From positions 15,016,571 to 15,080,570 of the forward strand of contig NC_045138.2 of assembly GCF_008831285.2 (NCBI RefSeq): a stretch of DNA of 64,000 nucleotides, in the 5' to 3' direction. A program made the translations under genes and the position numbers. Within the stretch, counting starts at the first letter, position 1; each line of letters begins with the position of its first letter. The notes beneath the pieces were generated by a model. It was given only the letters and a program-made list of their open reading frames with translations. It was not told the origin of the DNA and did no database searches. This document shows positions 21,590 through 33,644 of this stretch, one piece after another. The DNA is from Nymphaea colorata (Eukaryota > Streptophyta > Magnoliopsida > Nymphaeales > Nymphaeaceae).

Positions 21590-22046
21590 AGATGCACCAA
21601 GCTCTTTAACCAGAAATGACAAACATGGAGAGGATTCAAAGATCGGCGAACCGATCCTGCCAGGAGCAAGGCTTGTTGAAATCCTAAAATGATTTCCCCA
21701 AATCTCAGCTCTCCACCGCCGCACTGCCGTACGGCACCCCCATTGACCCCATTTCATCTCGACCCCATGCCGACACTCGAGCCCCCTTGCCCGCCATCAG
21801 CGCAAGCTGCGCAAACTCTGCATGTGCGTGAGTAGCATCGAGCTCGATCTTCACCATTGGATCCCGTCCAACATTGCCAGAAGGCTCGTCCTCCAGAGTC
21901 ATCGACCTTTCTGCCACTGCATCCAAAGGTTCCAAGAGCTTATCCGAGGATGGATCTGCACCTCTTCGGAGCTCGCCAGGAGTTGGGTCGGAGTTCGAGG
22001 TGGCATTGGAGCAATAAACCCTAGTTTTGTCTCCGTCTGTAGCCAT
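21590..22046 (-). pseudogene. bZIP-like N-terminal exon (best-preserved copy)
   Basis: On the minus strand an ATG at 22046 opens MATDGDKTRVYCSNATSNSD, PTPGELRRGADPSSDKLLEP, AVAERSMTLEDEPSG, then VGRDPMVKIELDATHA, EFAQLALMAGKGARVSAWG and MGVPYG. This is the longest continuous version of the exon found in at least seven other places in the window. The ELDATHA-EFAQLAL stretch parallels ELDAAQTLVDFARLAL at 17053, which links it to the bZIP-like exons. No basic-region exon follows on this strand within the unit, so it is a detached fragment. Confidence 0.55.
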
Positions 22047-22059
22047 TGAAGAGGGGAAG

Positions 22060-22270
22060 CACAACCATTGAAGAGGGGAAGTACAAGGGCGGAGGGAGGG
22101 GGGCCCGCCTAGGCCATGGCCCCTGGACAATGAAAAAAAAAATTTACATTGAAAAAAATAATATTTTTTAATTGTGTCATATTTAAATTTAATTTGGCTC
22201 TACCCAGATCCAGAGGTTGGATTGTCTGTCCGTCCCTGAAAAAAATCCTGGCTCCACCTCTAAAGAAGCA
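22060..22270. mobile_element. Short mobile-element remnant
   Basis: An AAGGGCGGAGG start and a CTGGCTCCACCTCT end form imperfect inverted termini around an AT-rich interior with GGGCCC and GGCCATGGCCCC motifs. The superfamily is not determined and no clear target duplication was seen. Confidence 0.4.
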
Positions 22271-22889
22271 GCTACCGCTCTCTGGTTCAGAAGGGAAGAA
22301 AGGAAGTGGAAAATGGTGCTAATACCCCGAAGGGGGAGGTTGAGAGTCGCCATCTTGCTTGGCCGCCACCACTTCTGATGGTGGGGGATGTTGCTTCAAA
22401 CGTCGCCCTTTTCTTTCTTTTGATGGTGGGGAAGGTTGAGAGTCACCACGACACATCGAGCACAGTTAGAATACGAGAGTACCAGAAGATGGATGGTAGA
22501 GATCATGGCAAAGCATTCGGCAATCTCAGCTTTCTTAAGTGCAGCACATAACTAAGTAGCTGATCACTTCAACCCACTGTGGCACTTACTCGGTGGATCC
22601 ATCCGTCGATTCAGTGATTCATTTCATTCAATCAGGAATTTGAAACATATTATTATATTTATTTTTCAATAAAATAACAAAAAATGTTTAGATGATTAAA
22701 AATACCAAAAATTTAAATTGAAAAGATTGAATAGTACGCAAAAGAAATTGTTATTGAAATGGGCTTATTCATTTAAGGTCTCATGAAAGAAGTTGGCTCA
22801 TGTTCAACAGCACGTTAATGGCTGAAACAAGTGAAAAATGGTAAGATACTTACACTGAAAAATGGCATGATCCGGACCTGCTAGGCTTG
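22271..22889. other. No gene recognised
   Basis: Mixed intergenic DNA. Bases 22770-22820 are a short further copy of the stretch at 25585-25640. The open frame at 22306-22551 has no recognisable features. Confidence 0.4.
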
Positions 22890-23238
22890 CCCATGATCCA
22901 ATGTGTCTATCATTGTTTTTGCTGTTGGGTAGGATGCATACCAACTTTGGATACGGATCTGGGTCCTGGATCAACTCATGACCTTATTATTGTCACTGGT
23001 CTGGTCGGTCCTGCTAGGTCTTTGTCATTCTGACTATGGGATAAACATGCCTTGAATTTGCCTACACGATCACATTCATGACAAAGTACCCCTACCATTA
23101 TTTGGACCCTCAATGTTATTTAGATCCAGATTTTGTACAATACCCGTAGTTGCTAGTAGGTTGCTGATCACATGTTCCGTAATTAAAAGCCTACGTCAAA
23201 GTGTAGGCAAATTCAACATCCAAAGAACTTTGACGTAT

Positions 23239-23491
23239 CAAAGAATTTTGAATCATAGGGTGGGTATGGTGTGGGCGAGGGCTTCGCGTCGAGACCGGGC
23301 GGCGAGAGAAGGACGCGTTGCTTTCAGAAGCACCCTGCGCGTGAGTTTCTTCTAGTTGAAAGATTGAATAGTATGCAAAAGAAACTCACGCGCAGGGTGC
23401 TTCTAAAAGCAACGCGTCCTTCTCTCGCCGCACGGTCTCGACGCGGAGCCCTCGCCCACACCATACCCACCCTATGATTCAAAATTCTTTG
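23239..23491. repeat. Perfect-type hairpin: inverted duplication of bZIP-like exon 1 (copy 1)
   Basis: Two 113-bp arms, 23239-23351 and 23379-23491, are inverted copies that differ at 3 positions, with a 27-nt spacer. Arm sequence GGCGAGAGAAGGACGC followed by GTGAGTTTCTT matches, with divergence, the exon at 15640-15735 and its donor GTAAGTTTCTT. A transcript would fold into a long, nearly perfect stem. Inverted duplication of a gene piece is a known origin of plant small-RNA loci; whether this one is transcribed is unknown. Confidence 0.85.
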
Positions 23492-23513
23492 GAGGAGAAC
23501 TAATGGTGAACTA

Positions 23514-23822
23514 ATGGAGAGGGCAAGTGCAAGCTTGGCAGATGGAGGAAACCCCGTATCTGGTTTTCACTCTAAAGCTCTTGCCCTCATACCCATCGTT
23601 GGAACCAATGATCCCTCAAACCATGAGAACTTCGTCCTGGCAGATCTAGATTCGAAAGAACATGCTTCTCCCCTGCCTCAATGTTCAATTCTTCATTCGT
23701 CAACACAGTTTCAAGATAAACATAAGTATAATAAGAGATTGACAGATGCGGCTGCTACAACTGAAGCCAGAAAGAGAAGGAAAGAGCTCATAAGCATAAC
23801 CTATTCAAATTTTTTGGACTAA
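23514..23822 (+). pseudogene. Candidate C-terminal exon of the bZIP-like family (copy 1)
   Basis: A 102-codon frame starts MERASASLADGGNPVSGFHS and ends TTEARKRRKELISITYSNFL. The EARKRRKEL motif resembles the conserved C-terminal end of the bZIP62-like plant proteins (from memory, not checked). That would make this the 3' coding part of the same gene family whose other exons lie at 12.5-22 kb. It follows the hairpin by 22 bp. It is identical in copy 2 (45382-45690), so it is either constrained or very recently duplicated; the latter is simpler. There is no evidence for its own promoter. Confidence 0.4.
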
Positions 23823-25640
23823 TCCTGAGCATTGGAACTGCTGTTTTCTTTGTCTGGTGCCTCGTGTCAAAAGACCTAAGCATCGGATTGTGTAAGACGT
23901 AATCTATGTAACAAGAAATCCACTTTATAGACAATGATGAGCCTCTCGGGAGAACACTGCCTTGCGCGATACTTCAAAATTTTCTTACAGCAATAGGATT
24001 TAGCTTTTCTTTCATATGCCAAAGAGATGAAATTCGATCGAAGTGTACGAGTTGCAAGAACAGTTGAGCACGAACTGCATGTATTAATGAGGTCCGGCAC
24101 GCGATGTGGTCTGTGCCATTGTTTAATGTTTTCCTGTGTGATTATCCAATGTTTCTTTCCATTACTTTTACATGGTTGTAGTCAGCGTTTTCTGTATTTT
24201 TCAAGCAAGGAATGTTTCTGCACTTGTGCACTCACTTTTGATTGTCCTGTTTTATTTTCTCCTGAAGTACTTGATCGGCAGACACGAAATTTAAGGCGCA
24301 CGACGAGCTCATCGGGCTATGCCAACTGCTTGTAAGGGAGAAAATAAGAACTACAAAATCAACAAGATTTTGTCTGAGCAGCATGATCTCGAGGTGGGTT
24401 CCAATTTCCAACGCCCAACTTAACAAACAGCTTGGAATTTGAATACATGATTTGCTTCTAATCAAACCAGGGGGTTGGCCTTTCAGATGCTCCTTTTCCA
24501 TGTATCGCCAAGATATAAAGGAAGAAGACAGTCAGAAGCAAAATTGAAAAGAAAGTACTTTAGCCTTGATTTTGAGTTTATTGAGTGCCTCTGCCTTTCC
24601 ACGACAGCCTCATTAGTTGGTGCGTCCAACCCAAGCGAATGATGTTGAGCATATGCAGCCGCTGGCAACTGAGCATTCCCAGTCGCAAAGAGGAAGACGG
24701 GCGCACCTGCGAAAGCACTGCCAGATGTTCAACCGCAGCTTCTCATTGTTCAACATACATCAATATGAGTTGTCTGAGCTTCATGCTTTCGCAAGCTTAT
24801 GAACCCCGATTGGTTATTTGCAGTTCTTTGATGTTGATATTGACGCTCGTTGCTGACATCAAATTTTAGGTTTAAACAGCCTGATCAGCTGGACCCACGT
24901 TAAGAATGGGCACGGTAGCAAATGTGCACTTGACATGAGATGGCAACTGATAATTTGATGATCCATTACATGTAGTAGCCATTACGTGCACATCTCAATT
25001 CAGATGCATTTGGAGAGAAATCTTGCACTGCTAATGAGACAACAAAGAGGAAGGTGGTTGATGCGTCTTTGGCCGTAAGGATTATCCTTCCGCAAAAAAG
25101 AAGACACATATTGGAGTGTGAAGAAAGAAGAGAATAATGTTTGAAGAAGGAAGAGTGGGGGAAACTTTACGTGTAGATAATAAAGCATTCAGAAAAAACA
25201 TAAGAAGAAAGCAATTGCAGCACAAATTAGTCTTTTTGGCTTTTTTTTTTTTGGCATCTTGGAACTTTTAGTCGAAGACGAATAATAAGCTCTTCAAAAT
25301 GGAATGTTCCTCTCAAATCATGTAACTTAATGCAAGTTCTCTTTAACACTTGTACAAGTAACCTTTCCTTAAAGCTCACAGGACAAGAAAATACAGGCGT
25401 TTTCCACTAACTTCTTCGAAGCTTTAAAAAAATACCATTTCATGAGGTACATAGTTTCATGTTTAAGTGTTCTGGCCTACATGGTTTCAAGCTTAATATG
25501 CTGGCCACGTATGATTTGCTACCATAATGTTTGAATATTTACTAGAGAGAGAAGGGAACGGTAGACTTTAATTTCACTCTATTTATTGTCGGTCTCATGA
25601 AAGAAGTTGGCTCATGTTCAACAGCATGTTATTCCACATA
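23823..25640. other. Intergenic DNA with one possible exon on the minus strand
   Basis: Between 24668 and about 24563 the minus strand reads MPAAAYAQHHSLGLDAPTNE, then a possible GTACTTTC donor. It is repeated on the plus strand at 11323 and on the minus strand at 46536. The part 24769-25424 is absent from the inverted copy at 10970-11570. The remaining open frames have no visible features. Confidence 0.4.
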
Positions 25641-26740
25641 TATCCAAGTCGTGAATATTCAATTGGGTTCCACTCAGGAATTCCACGCTGGTTCGAATCA
25701 TTCAATTGGGTTCACCCGAAAAAGCAAGGGAAAGACATTCTTTGGTTGGAAATTTGCTTTCCTTTCTCGCAAAGGTGTTAAATCCAAACCGTTCATGGAC
25801 TTTCCGATAAAACTTAGCTAATTAGGCAAATGATGGAAACAATCCTGATACCTTTTTATAATTGTTGCTATCAATATCGAATCATCCCCTTTTGCGAGGA
25901 TCTCCTTTTCGAAATTGGGTAAAGTGCCACACCCTATTTTCACAATGAATTTAGTTCTCTCTGCATTAATGGATTTAGATTGTGATTGGTCAATCATATT
26001 GACTGAATTAATTGGCATCTATAACCAGTTTTAAACCCGGACCAAGCCTAATCAAGTCTACCTAGCAGTATGTCCAATTCATTGAGCTGGTTGAGTCTTA
26101 ATGCAACCTTCTTTCTCGTATCTGCGTCTTCATCGAGTGCAACACACTACAGAAAATTCTTCTCAGATATTGATGGTCACTCATTCAAAGTCATGAGATA
26201 AAGTTGATACATATTAATCTACGTATTAACAATATGTCCCTTAAAGTCTCTATAAGAGGTTGTTTGGTAATAATAACTGTTATTATTTCATGAATCTCCA
26301 TAAAAAAGCAGGATAGATTCATCGAATACTGCAACGTACTATTTAATGGATCTGTATGATAAATTAATGGAACAACAACAGTAAATTCATGGAACAACAA
26401 CAGTATAATACTAATGTCAAACATTCATATGTCTTGATGGATCCCCTTTGAACAAAGTTTTACATTGTCCACCTTATGGATCTCGAAGTCCTGATTAACT
26501 AGGATTAATTTGAAGGATACAATGACAAATAATGCAGACTCTTGACCTCTTTCATCTGGAAGGTGAAAACGTAATTATGTTATGTCTTGAGAACTTGTTC
26601 TAACATAACAGTAATTGTTGTTTTGTTTTTTGTTTTTTTTTTTTAAATTAAGCTCCTCATTTGATTGGTTAAAAGTATTAAGTATAGAACAATTTACATG
26701 GTAACTGTAACATAGACCCTAGGAGATGCATCAATGAATG

Positions 26741-26811
<71 letters not shown>

Positions 26812-27896
26812 CATGTACACAGACTAAGTTATATCCTACAAAGATCTAATCTTAAACAATTAACGAAGGCATTGACTTAATATAAATGCATATTGCGCTC
26901 AATTATTTTTACTTTTGCGATCCATGCATCGGTCTGGAGAAATCATAATGAAAGCAATGTTTAAATAAACAAGTCATATAAATAAAATAGTACATGTTAA
27001 TAACCAATAGCTATAACAATGAGCCAAAACTGAGTTACAAACAAACAAAAACAAGTAAAAGAAAGGAATTTGGAATAATTTTGGTCCAGATTACTTGTAA
27101 GACCCAATCCGAGACTGACCTGAGTTCTTGAGTTCTCGGCATACCCTATAAGATTGAATACATATAAAGAAAAAAACAAGCATATTTCACACCTAATATT
27201 GCAAACTTCAACTATCTGCCCCTCAAATAGACTCCTTCAAAAACCTGCCATTGTGTGGAGTATCAAGCTGTTGAAAACTAATTTCCAACTCAGGTGCTCG
27301 ACTTGAATAGTTTAATTCTCTTGGTAGAAAGACAGAAGACATGATGTTTAAAACCACAAGATAACGGATGGAAAATGATACTGAATAAGAAATCTAACGT
27401 ACCCATACATGAAAGAAAAAGATTTGTAAACAAGCATAAGATGTTCAACTATTTGTGATGGTGGTCCATTAGCTCTGTTCTTATGCATAAACAAGTGATC
27501 TATAGCAAAAAATTTCTGGTTCTACTTTTGTCATTGTTTGTGGTCAAGCTTAGTTTGACTCCTTGAAGATAGTTATGTGAGGATATAGGGATGTCAATTA
27601 AAATATCTGACCGAACCATTGGTTTCCAAAAACTAGCTAGTTTTCTACAACACAACCCATGAATCAAGCTGATGGACCGCTAGTGTCTGCCATTGAACCA
27701 GTCCATTCATTCCAAGGACTTCTGTCTGTTCCAGCTCAGGCATAGGCAGATTCAAGCACATGGCGCAAACTCTCACCCACACACTCGCACTCTCTTTTTC
27801 TATTATATAAATAACATGGATTCCTCCAACGGTGAGAAAAATCCCTCAAGTAGCCCAATGTTTTTTTTGTTTGGGTTGTGTCAATGAGGTGGGATG

Positions 27897-27932
<36 letters not shown>

Positions 27933-29599
27933 TAATTAAAATCAAATTTAGATTGAAAATCATTTTTATATATAGAATTTACAGATTTCTCCAATCAAAG
28001 TTTAGACTGAACAGTCCTCAGCACACCACTCGATACAATGTACATGTACACTCATTTTCTCTTTTTGACTAGTGTACATACATGGCAAGTGTAAAACAAA
28101 TTTAATAGCCCATGCTTGAGAAAATCAGAATAATAACAGTGCATCTATTAATTCTCCAACCAGCCACTCACCCCCAACTTCCAAAATAAAATTGCAAAAT
28201 AAAATTCATCTTGACTTTAAAAATAAAAAATAAAAAAAGAGGGCAAGGATTTCTAATTTCTTCCCAAATCTTTTCATTCAAAACTTTTAGACTAAAAGTA
28301 AGTAAAGGAACATCAATGGCTCAGCTTGCCCGTTTGATAAAATCAATTAGAAGTGCTCTTTTCCTCTATTTTGCTCAAGCAAACTACACTATAAACTAAA
28401 GTTACCTGACAATTATGTGTGCTAAAATTAAAATATGGAAAAGAATATCTTCTTTTTTTCCTTTTAGTTTAGCAAGTCACCACCAATGGAGCCAATGCCT
28501 CCATCATATCATCGAGTTGTCGCAGTCAGCCTACTAATTAAATGTAGAAGACTTTATAAGAAAAAAAAAAGATAAAAAGAGAAACTCAACACTACTGAAG
28601 AAGAGGTAATCTAGATAGACAAATATTGCTCCATATATATTTTTCCAACCTACAAGTCATTTCTTTGCTATTGAAATGAGAGTGTGCGAAGGACAAGAAA
28701 TCATAAACAACTTTTAACAAACAAACATGATGAGCCGGTCAAGTAGTTTACAAGATGAGAGCACTAAAACATGGCCTTTTTAAGCCTATCAGATTAATTT
28801 GGCAGACACTAAATCAGTTGTTTTCTTGCGATTCATTGTTGCAGCAGACTCGAAACCAGATTTTCTTTTTCCTTTCTCAACTATCAAATCAATTAATCAT
28901 ATCGCCTTAAATTAAGGAGTTGTTATTAAGGAGCACAATGTTTGGTGATTGACATATATTTTGTCCACATGAGAAACTAGATCAATCAACACAGCTCTTT
29001 CCATATATCAATGTCTTAGACACTAATTTATTGAACTATGTCATTCAAAGTTCTCTAGTTGTAACTTTCAGTCTGAGGTTTCTTTGTTGGTGAATTGATT
29101 CATGTACCTAAATTACATACCAGCTAGAAGCATCTGGTGTTGGCTTTTTATAAGTTTTTGGGCAGATCTAGGCCAGTTATTGTTACATGATAGAGTTTTA
29201 GATTGTCTTATTTAAGAGTTTCATATGAGGGAGAAGCTTTGGAAAAGCTGGAAGAAAAAGGTGAGGGAATATCAGTACATGGAAAGAGAAACAGAGAGAC
29301 AGAAATCATTTCTTAGAAACTCCCTTCTCGACAACATACATGAAGAAAACTTTCTGGCTTCCATCAGTATAATTTGGTCGACGGACAACAAATGGTAATG
29401 TTAACCTATTTTTTGTAAGAATACTTCTTATTGTCGTTATTCATATAGCATTGTACCTCCACAAAGGATAACATGGATTGAATATTGTTTGAAAGAGTAA
29501 ATGAAAATTTCCATTCCCATTCACGTGCCTTAAGATCTAGTTTGGCGTACAATTGCAGCGAGTTCAAGTCGAGCTCGTTAGCTCGATTCATTGAAGAGC
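25641..29599. other. No gene recognised
   Basis: About 4 kb of AT-rich DNA inside segment B. It contains a long (TA)n tract (26742-26809) and a shorter one at 27901-27931. No exon chain, RNA gene or transposon end was found on either strand, and the same is true of the copy at 47510-51440. Confidence 0.5.
26742..26809. repeat. (TA)n microsatellite
   Basis: About 68 bp of TA repeat. The same locus in copy B2 (48608-48648) is only about 41 bp, which explains most of the offset change between the two segment copies. Confidence 0.95.
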
Positions 29600-29967
29600 C
29601 CTACTTGGATAAAAATTTGTAAATTTCAGGTTCAATAGAAAAGCGTTTGACCTTGAGTGCCATAGCGAATACACATTAGAAGCATTAACAGTAGATCTCC
29701 CGCCATGACGGATGGGTGCCGCCACACATAAGATGAACATCGGAGATACGATGAGCACCGAAGAAGAGGAGAGAATTCAAGAGACTTTTTGTCTCGCCCG
29801 TACGTCCTCCATTCAAACACCACATTATCCTTGATGAAAACCCACTAAAATGTATGGGTTTTTTCCATTTTATTTCACACCTTTGAAGTCCACCGTAAGC
29901 CTAAGCCCACCTTAATAAAACAAGTAAACATATAGATATAGATATATAGCAAAATTGAATGGTGACT
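29600..29967. repeat. PUP 3'-flank block, copy 2
   Basis: Downstream flank of the disabled PUP, paralogous to 1350-1790, 51441-51808 and 56111-56500. Confidence 0.7.
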
Positions 29968-31538
29968 CTATAAGGTGGGTTGCTGCTGTACAGTAGTACC
30001 CTTGGGCTTGGCCTTGTTTTGTTTGTACTCTCCAAACAGGTAAGAAAAGAGACCCCAAATAGACAGGATCACAGCAAACCCCTTCTCTGCACTGAAGGCC
30101 TCATGAAAAAATATCACAGGCGATGCAACGTTTGCTGGAATGAGTGCAGTCGTGCAGATCCCAGTCACCAATGAGCTTGTCAAGAAAATGAACCCGCAGA
30201 CCCCTCAAAGTTCATCTGCCATGAAATTGCCCCAAGCACCAAACACAGCCAATACTTCAGCTGCCTAAGACCAAATCCTTCTGCTTCTGCCATGATCTTC
30301 TTGAAATCCCCACACACAGCCATACCCAAACAAGAAAATGTACTGGCAGTGGCCTGAATCACAATCTGGGTCTCCAACACAAGGCTGAAACTTACTGCCA
30401 CCTGCTTCTTCCTGAAATGGTCGTTCAGTAGCTCCAGCAATGGGAGGTACAGACCAAAGAGAACGGCAGTGATCATTGTGGACATAACTCCCATTGCATA
30501 CTGGAAAGTGGTCACCCCTGCAGGAGTTTCATGGCTACTGGTTATGCCCACAAGAGCAGAGCTCAACGTTAGCAGAATAATGCAGTTCAGTGTGGAAAAA
30601 TTCATTGGTTGCTTGACGATCAAGCAGGCAAAGATTGTGGTGAAGGCCAGTTGAGAAGAAAGCAGCAAGGTGGCAATGGAAACTGGGATGTATGAGATCC
30701 CCCAAGCGTAGGTGAAGTTGTCAAACCCCAGACGCAGGCCCAGCAGGATGGTGCATGGCAACACCTTTGGAGTGAAGCAACTGAAAGGTCTATAACCAGA
30801 TGAGGGGTTCATGTAGTGTGAGATTGCCAAAGGAATGAAGAGTACAGAGAAACCAGCGGATTGTGTTAGGCAAGAGATCCATCTCCTGCTTCCTCCATGC
30901 ACAAAGTAAAGCCTTACTAGCAAGGCAGACGAGACCTACCTACTGAGATGCATAAAGAGTCCACGTTTCAGTACTAAGCCACCAATCTTATTCTTGTTTC
31001 CTTGGGCCTCCTTCCCTTCTTGCTGCCCATTGGCGCTCATGGCTGTAGGCAGCTTGTTCATCATCTCCACTGCAAAAAAACAAACAAAAATAACTGTCAA
31101 GTCCATGTCAGTTTCCCTTTCCTAGATGCAAAATTGAGATGAGAACAGAACTACGACATGACCCATTTTTCTTAACAACTTCTTCAAATGAACGGTATCC
31201 ATGATCAGGATATTGGCCATTGTGGTGGTAGACGGGATGAACCTCCATGTCTGCTCTCCTGCTTCATCTTAAAGAGAAGAGCACTACTTTGGGATGGTTG
31301 GTTAGGGAAAGGGACATGACATGACGATTTGAACCGTGACTGATACAGACATGCACGTGGTAATGCAACAAACTCCTCGGGAACTAAAAAGATATATGAT
31401 TTGCTAAGGAAATGAGGACTTTAAGATCAGTAAGGAAAGCTGGTAGCTGAAAGGATTGGAAATGAGCAATGAAAAAGAGAACTTACTCTGAAGAACAGTA
31501 TGGAATGACTGATCATGGGGAGCATGAGATTCAACCAT
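29968..31538 (-). pseudogene. Disabled purine permease (psi-PUP-B)
   Basis: Closely related to PUP-A throughout. Exon 1 (31538-31487, MVESHAPHDQSFHTVLQ) and the intron with GTAAGT/TTGCAG sites are intact, and exon 2 starts at 31069. Near 30938-30965 a 29-bp deletion removes most of the first membrane segment (the LYWVIVILDY region of PUP-A), and 1 bp is lost close by. Together they restore frame, but a TAG (30938-30936) falls between them. A second 1-bp deletion at about 30195 shifts the frame after QMNFEGSAG, so the last ~70 residues lie in another frame (29968-30183). The TATA-like motif is retained. It may still be transcribed, but cannot give a full transporter. Confidence 0.88.
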
Positions 31539-33644
31539 GGCTACCTCTTTCTTCTCAGGCTGTGGAGGAAGAAGAGAAGGTATGCACAAGTTAATCACCT
31601 CAGCATATCGTTTTATACAAGTGGGTCGTGGGACCCTTTAGACCTGGATTACAGAAAAGCATGGAAAAAAGAAAGGAGCCTTTAGACCCTGACCACACCT
31701 CGTGCAGCACTAGCGGTAACAACTGTTAAGAGTCTGTTACCTAAAAGCAAAGGAATCTTGTCCTATGTAAAAATTTCCTTTTCACAAAGATCTAAATGTG
31801 AGATAATCGCTTTGAACCTGAAATTTTTCAGGTTTTCTTGAGATAATGTCGACAAGTTAGTGGCAGGTAAATGTAAAAATAGTATGTAACTATTCTAGAT
31901 ATATAGCATAAAAATGTGCAGCAAACTTTTCCATACTACAGCAGAATAATAACAGATTACCGGATATCTATTTTGGCGCATTATTGATGTTTCTAAGGCA
32001 TGCACTAGTTTCGAAAAAGTGTGCCTCCACGGTCCTATATTGACTGAAAAAATATCAACGTGAACTCGGGCTTAATTAGATAACTGGTTGGTTAACTTGG
32101 TCAACAAAGTATTCATTAATCTAATTCTGAAGCAACTCTGCAGGGGGTAGTTCCCTATCTAATTAATGTAGGGCGTTTTTAACATGGTTTATTTATCAAT
32201 CTAATTGGCTTTAATCACATTAGAGGAATCATAACTTTCAAATTTTGGCAACATCATGAGGTACCCTTCAAGGTTGTCCTAATAATCAAACAAGTAACTT
32301 CTTCTATCTCTCTGTCGATATGTATAATGGCGAAGATATTATCTTATTGCTTTGCAACCTTAAATAGCATAAATATGAGGCTGCAGTGGAAAATTTTCCA
32401 GGCAATGTTTGACATATCGAGGTCCATGTCGAGGTCCATTAAAGGCGAATGTTTGTTATTTTCCTGGTTGGCGACAAGCTTTACTCTCCTCAGATATTAA
32501 ATGACTAATGTATGAACAGGGAAAAGGCAAAGGTTAAAGTTAGCTTCAATTTGCACTCTATCTACTTCTTATTGCTTAATTATGGAGAATCTTGTGTCAC
32601 GAATGTTATTTCATCAAATGAACATTATGACTTTCTTAATGTCTGGTTTTTCAAATCTGAAAATCCCTTTAATGTCTGGTTTTTCAAATCTGAAAATCCC
32701 TTTAATGTCTGGTTTTTCAAATCTGAAAATCCCTTCGTCCAAAGGACATAGTGTAGGTGGTTAAATTAATGGGCCGGTGAAGAGATGGTAGTCAGTGTGA
32801 TTCTCATAGATGTTATTTCTTTAAACTGTAAATGGTGGATGTGCAACGTTCTAATTGATAGGTGATTTGCTTCCTACCAAGTCTTGAAACAGCATGAACC
32901 CTATGGGCTAGGGAAAAAGTGAGGGGCTTCGGGCTTTTCGAGCTCTCTGTCAAAATTAGAAATCTATGTGTATGGTTCCGGTGAACTTGGGCTGCAGAAT
33001 TGTCCTTCCATTAATAAAAAAAAAATATAAATTCATTTGCATGTTTAGCTTCAAGATGTACACATCAAACTCTCACTAGATGGTGACATACAGTTTAGCC
33101 TTACATAAGGGGACATCATCCTCATCTTTTTCTCTATCACTCTCTTCCCTCTTTCTTTCCCTCTCAAGTGACCGCCCAGTGGTGTGGTGTGGCAATTGTT
33201 GCTGTCACTTGAGGATCCGACCCATCCACAAGCGAAGCCAGAATTTTTGTTTTGGTAGGGGCATTCATTCAATATCTTTAATTTCTTTGGGGCACTTACA
33301 TGTATAACAATCAAATATATGAAAATATTAACATATATATTAAACTAATTTTATGAGACTGTGGGCAACTGCCCACACCAGCCACCATGTGCTACGCCAT
33401 TGAACCCATCTCAGGTAGGACGCCCACCCACCCCACTCGTCTTGGATGGGTGGGCAGGAAAATTCCACCCATGATCATGGGTGGACAAAGGGGAGCCCTG
33501 GCGCTTCCCTCCTTCCCTCCATCAAAGCCTAGTTCCGCAGTGGGTTCCAGCAGGCCTCCCTGGTGGTGGAAACAGATGAAAACAAATAAAAAAAAATGGT
33601 TTTGATTTGATGTATGATCTTGAATGGTGCAATCATTCAAATGT
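31539..33644. repeat. PUP upstream block, copy 3
   Basis: The 5' flank of psi-PUP-B, almost identical to 53380-55449 and more distantly similar to 1-1340 and 5080-7032. It includes a 33-bp tandem repeat and a degraded element (33225-33350) with a GAAGCCAGAATTTTTG-type end. No gene is seen. Confidence 0.7.
32635..32733. repeat. 33-bp tandem repeat, three copies
   Basis: Three near-exact units starting TTTAATGTCTGG and containing TTTTTCAAATCTGAAAATCC. Copy B2 has two units (54476-54541) and PUP-A's flank has none complete. Because 33 is a multiple of three it keeps an open frame, but there is no other sign of coding. Confidence 0.92.

Larger units (their letters stand above)
22890..33644. repeat. 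Segmental duplication B, copy 1 (about 10.7 kb)
   Basis: Nearly identical to 44757-55449. The offset is 21867 at the left, then 21841 after the (TA)n tract at 26742, then about 21807 after a 33-bp repeat difference. Only scattered single-base changes are visible. The left boundary is at ATGATCCAATG, shared by both copies with unrelated DNA before it. The right boundary is a (TA)n microsatellite at about 33645. It carries an exon-derived hairpin, a bZIP-like C-terminal exon and a disabled PUP gene. Confidence 0.9.

Noticed and set aside
12547-22046. A complete autonomous transposon or LTR retrotransposon
   Set aside because: No transposase, reverse transcriptase, integrase or paired LTRs were seen on either strand.
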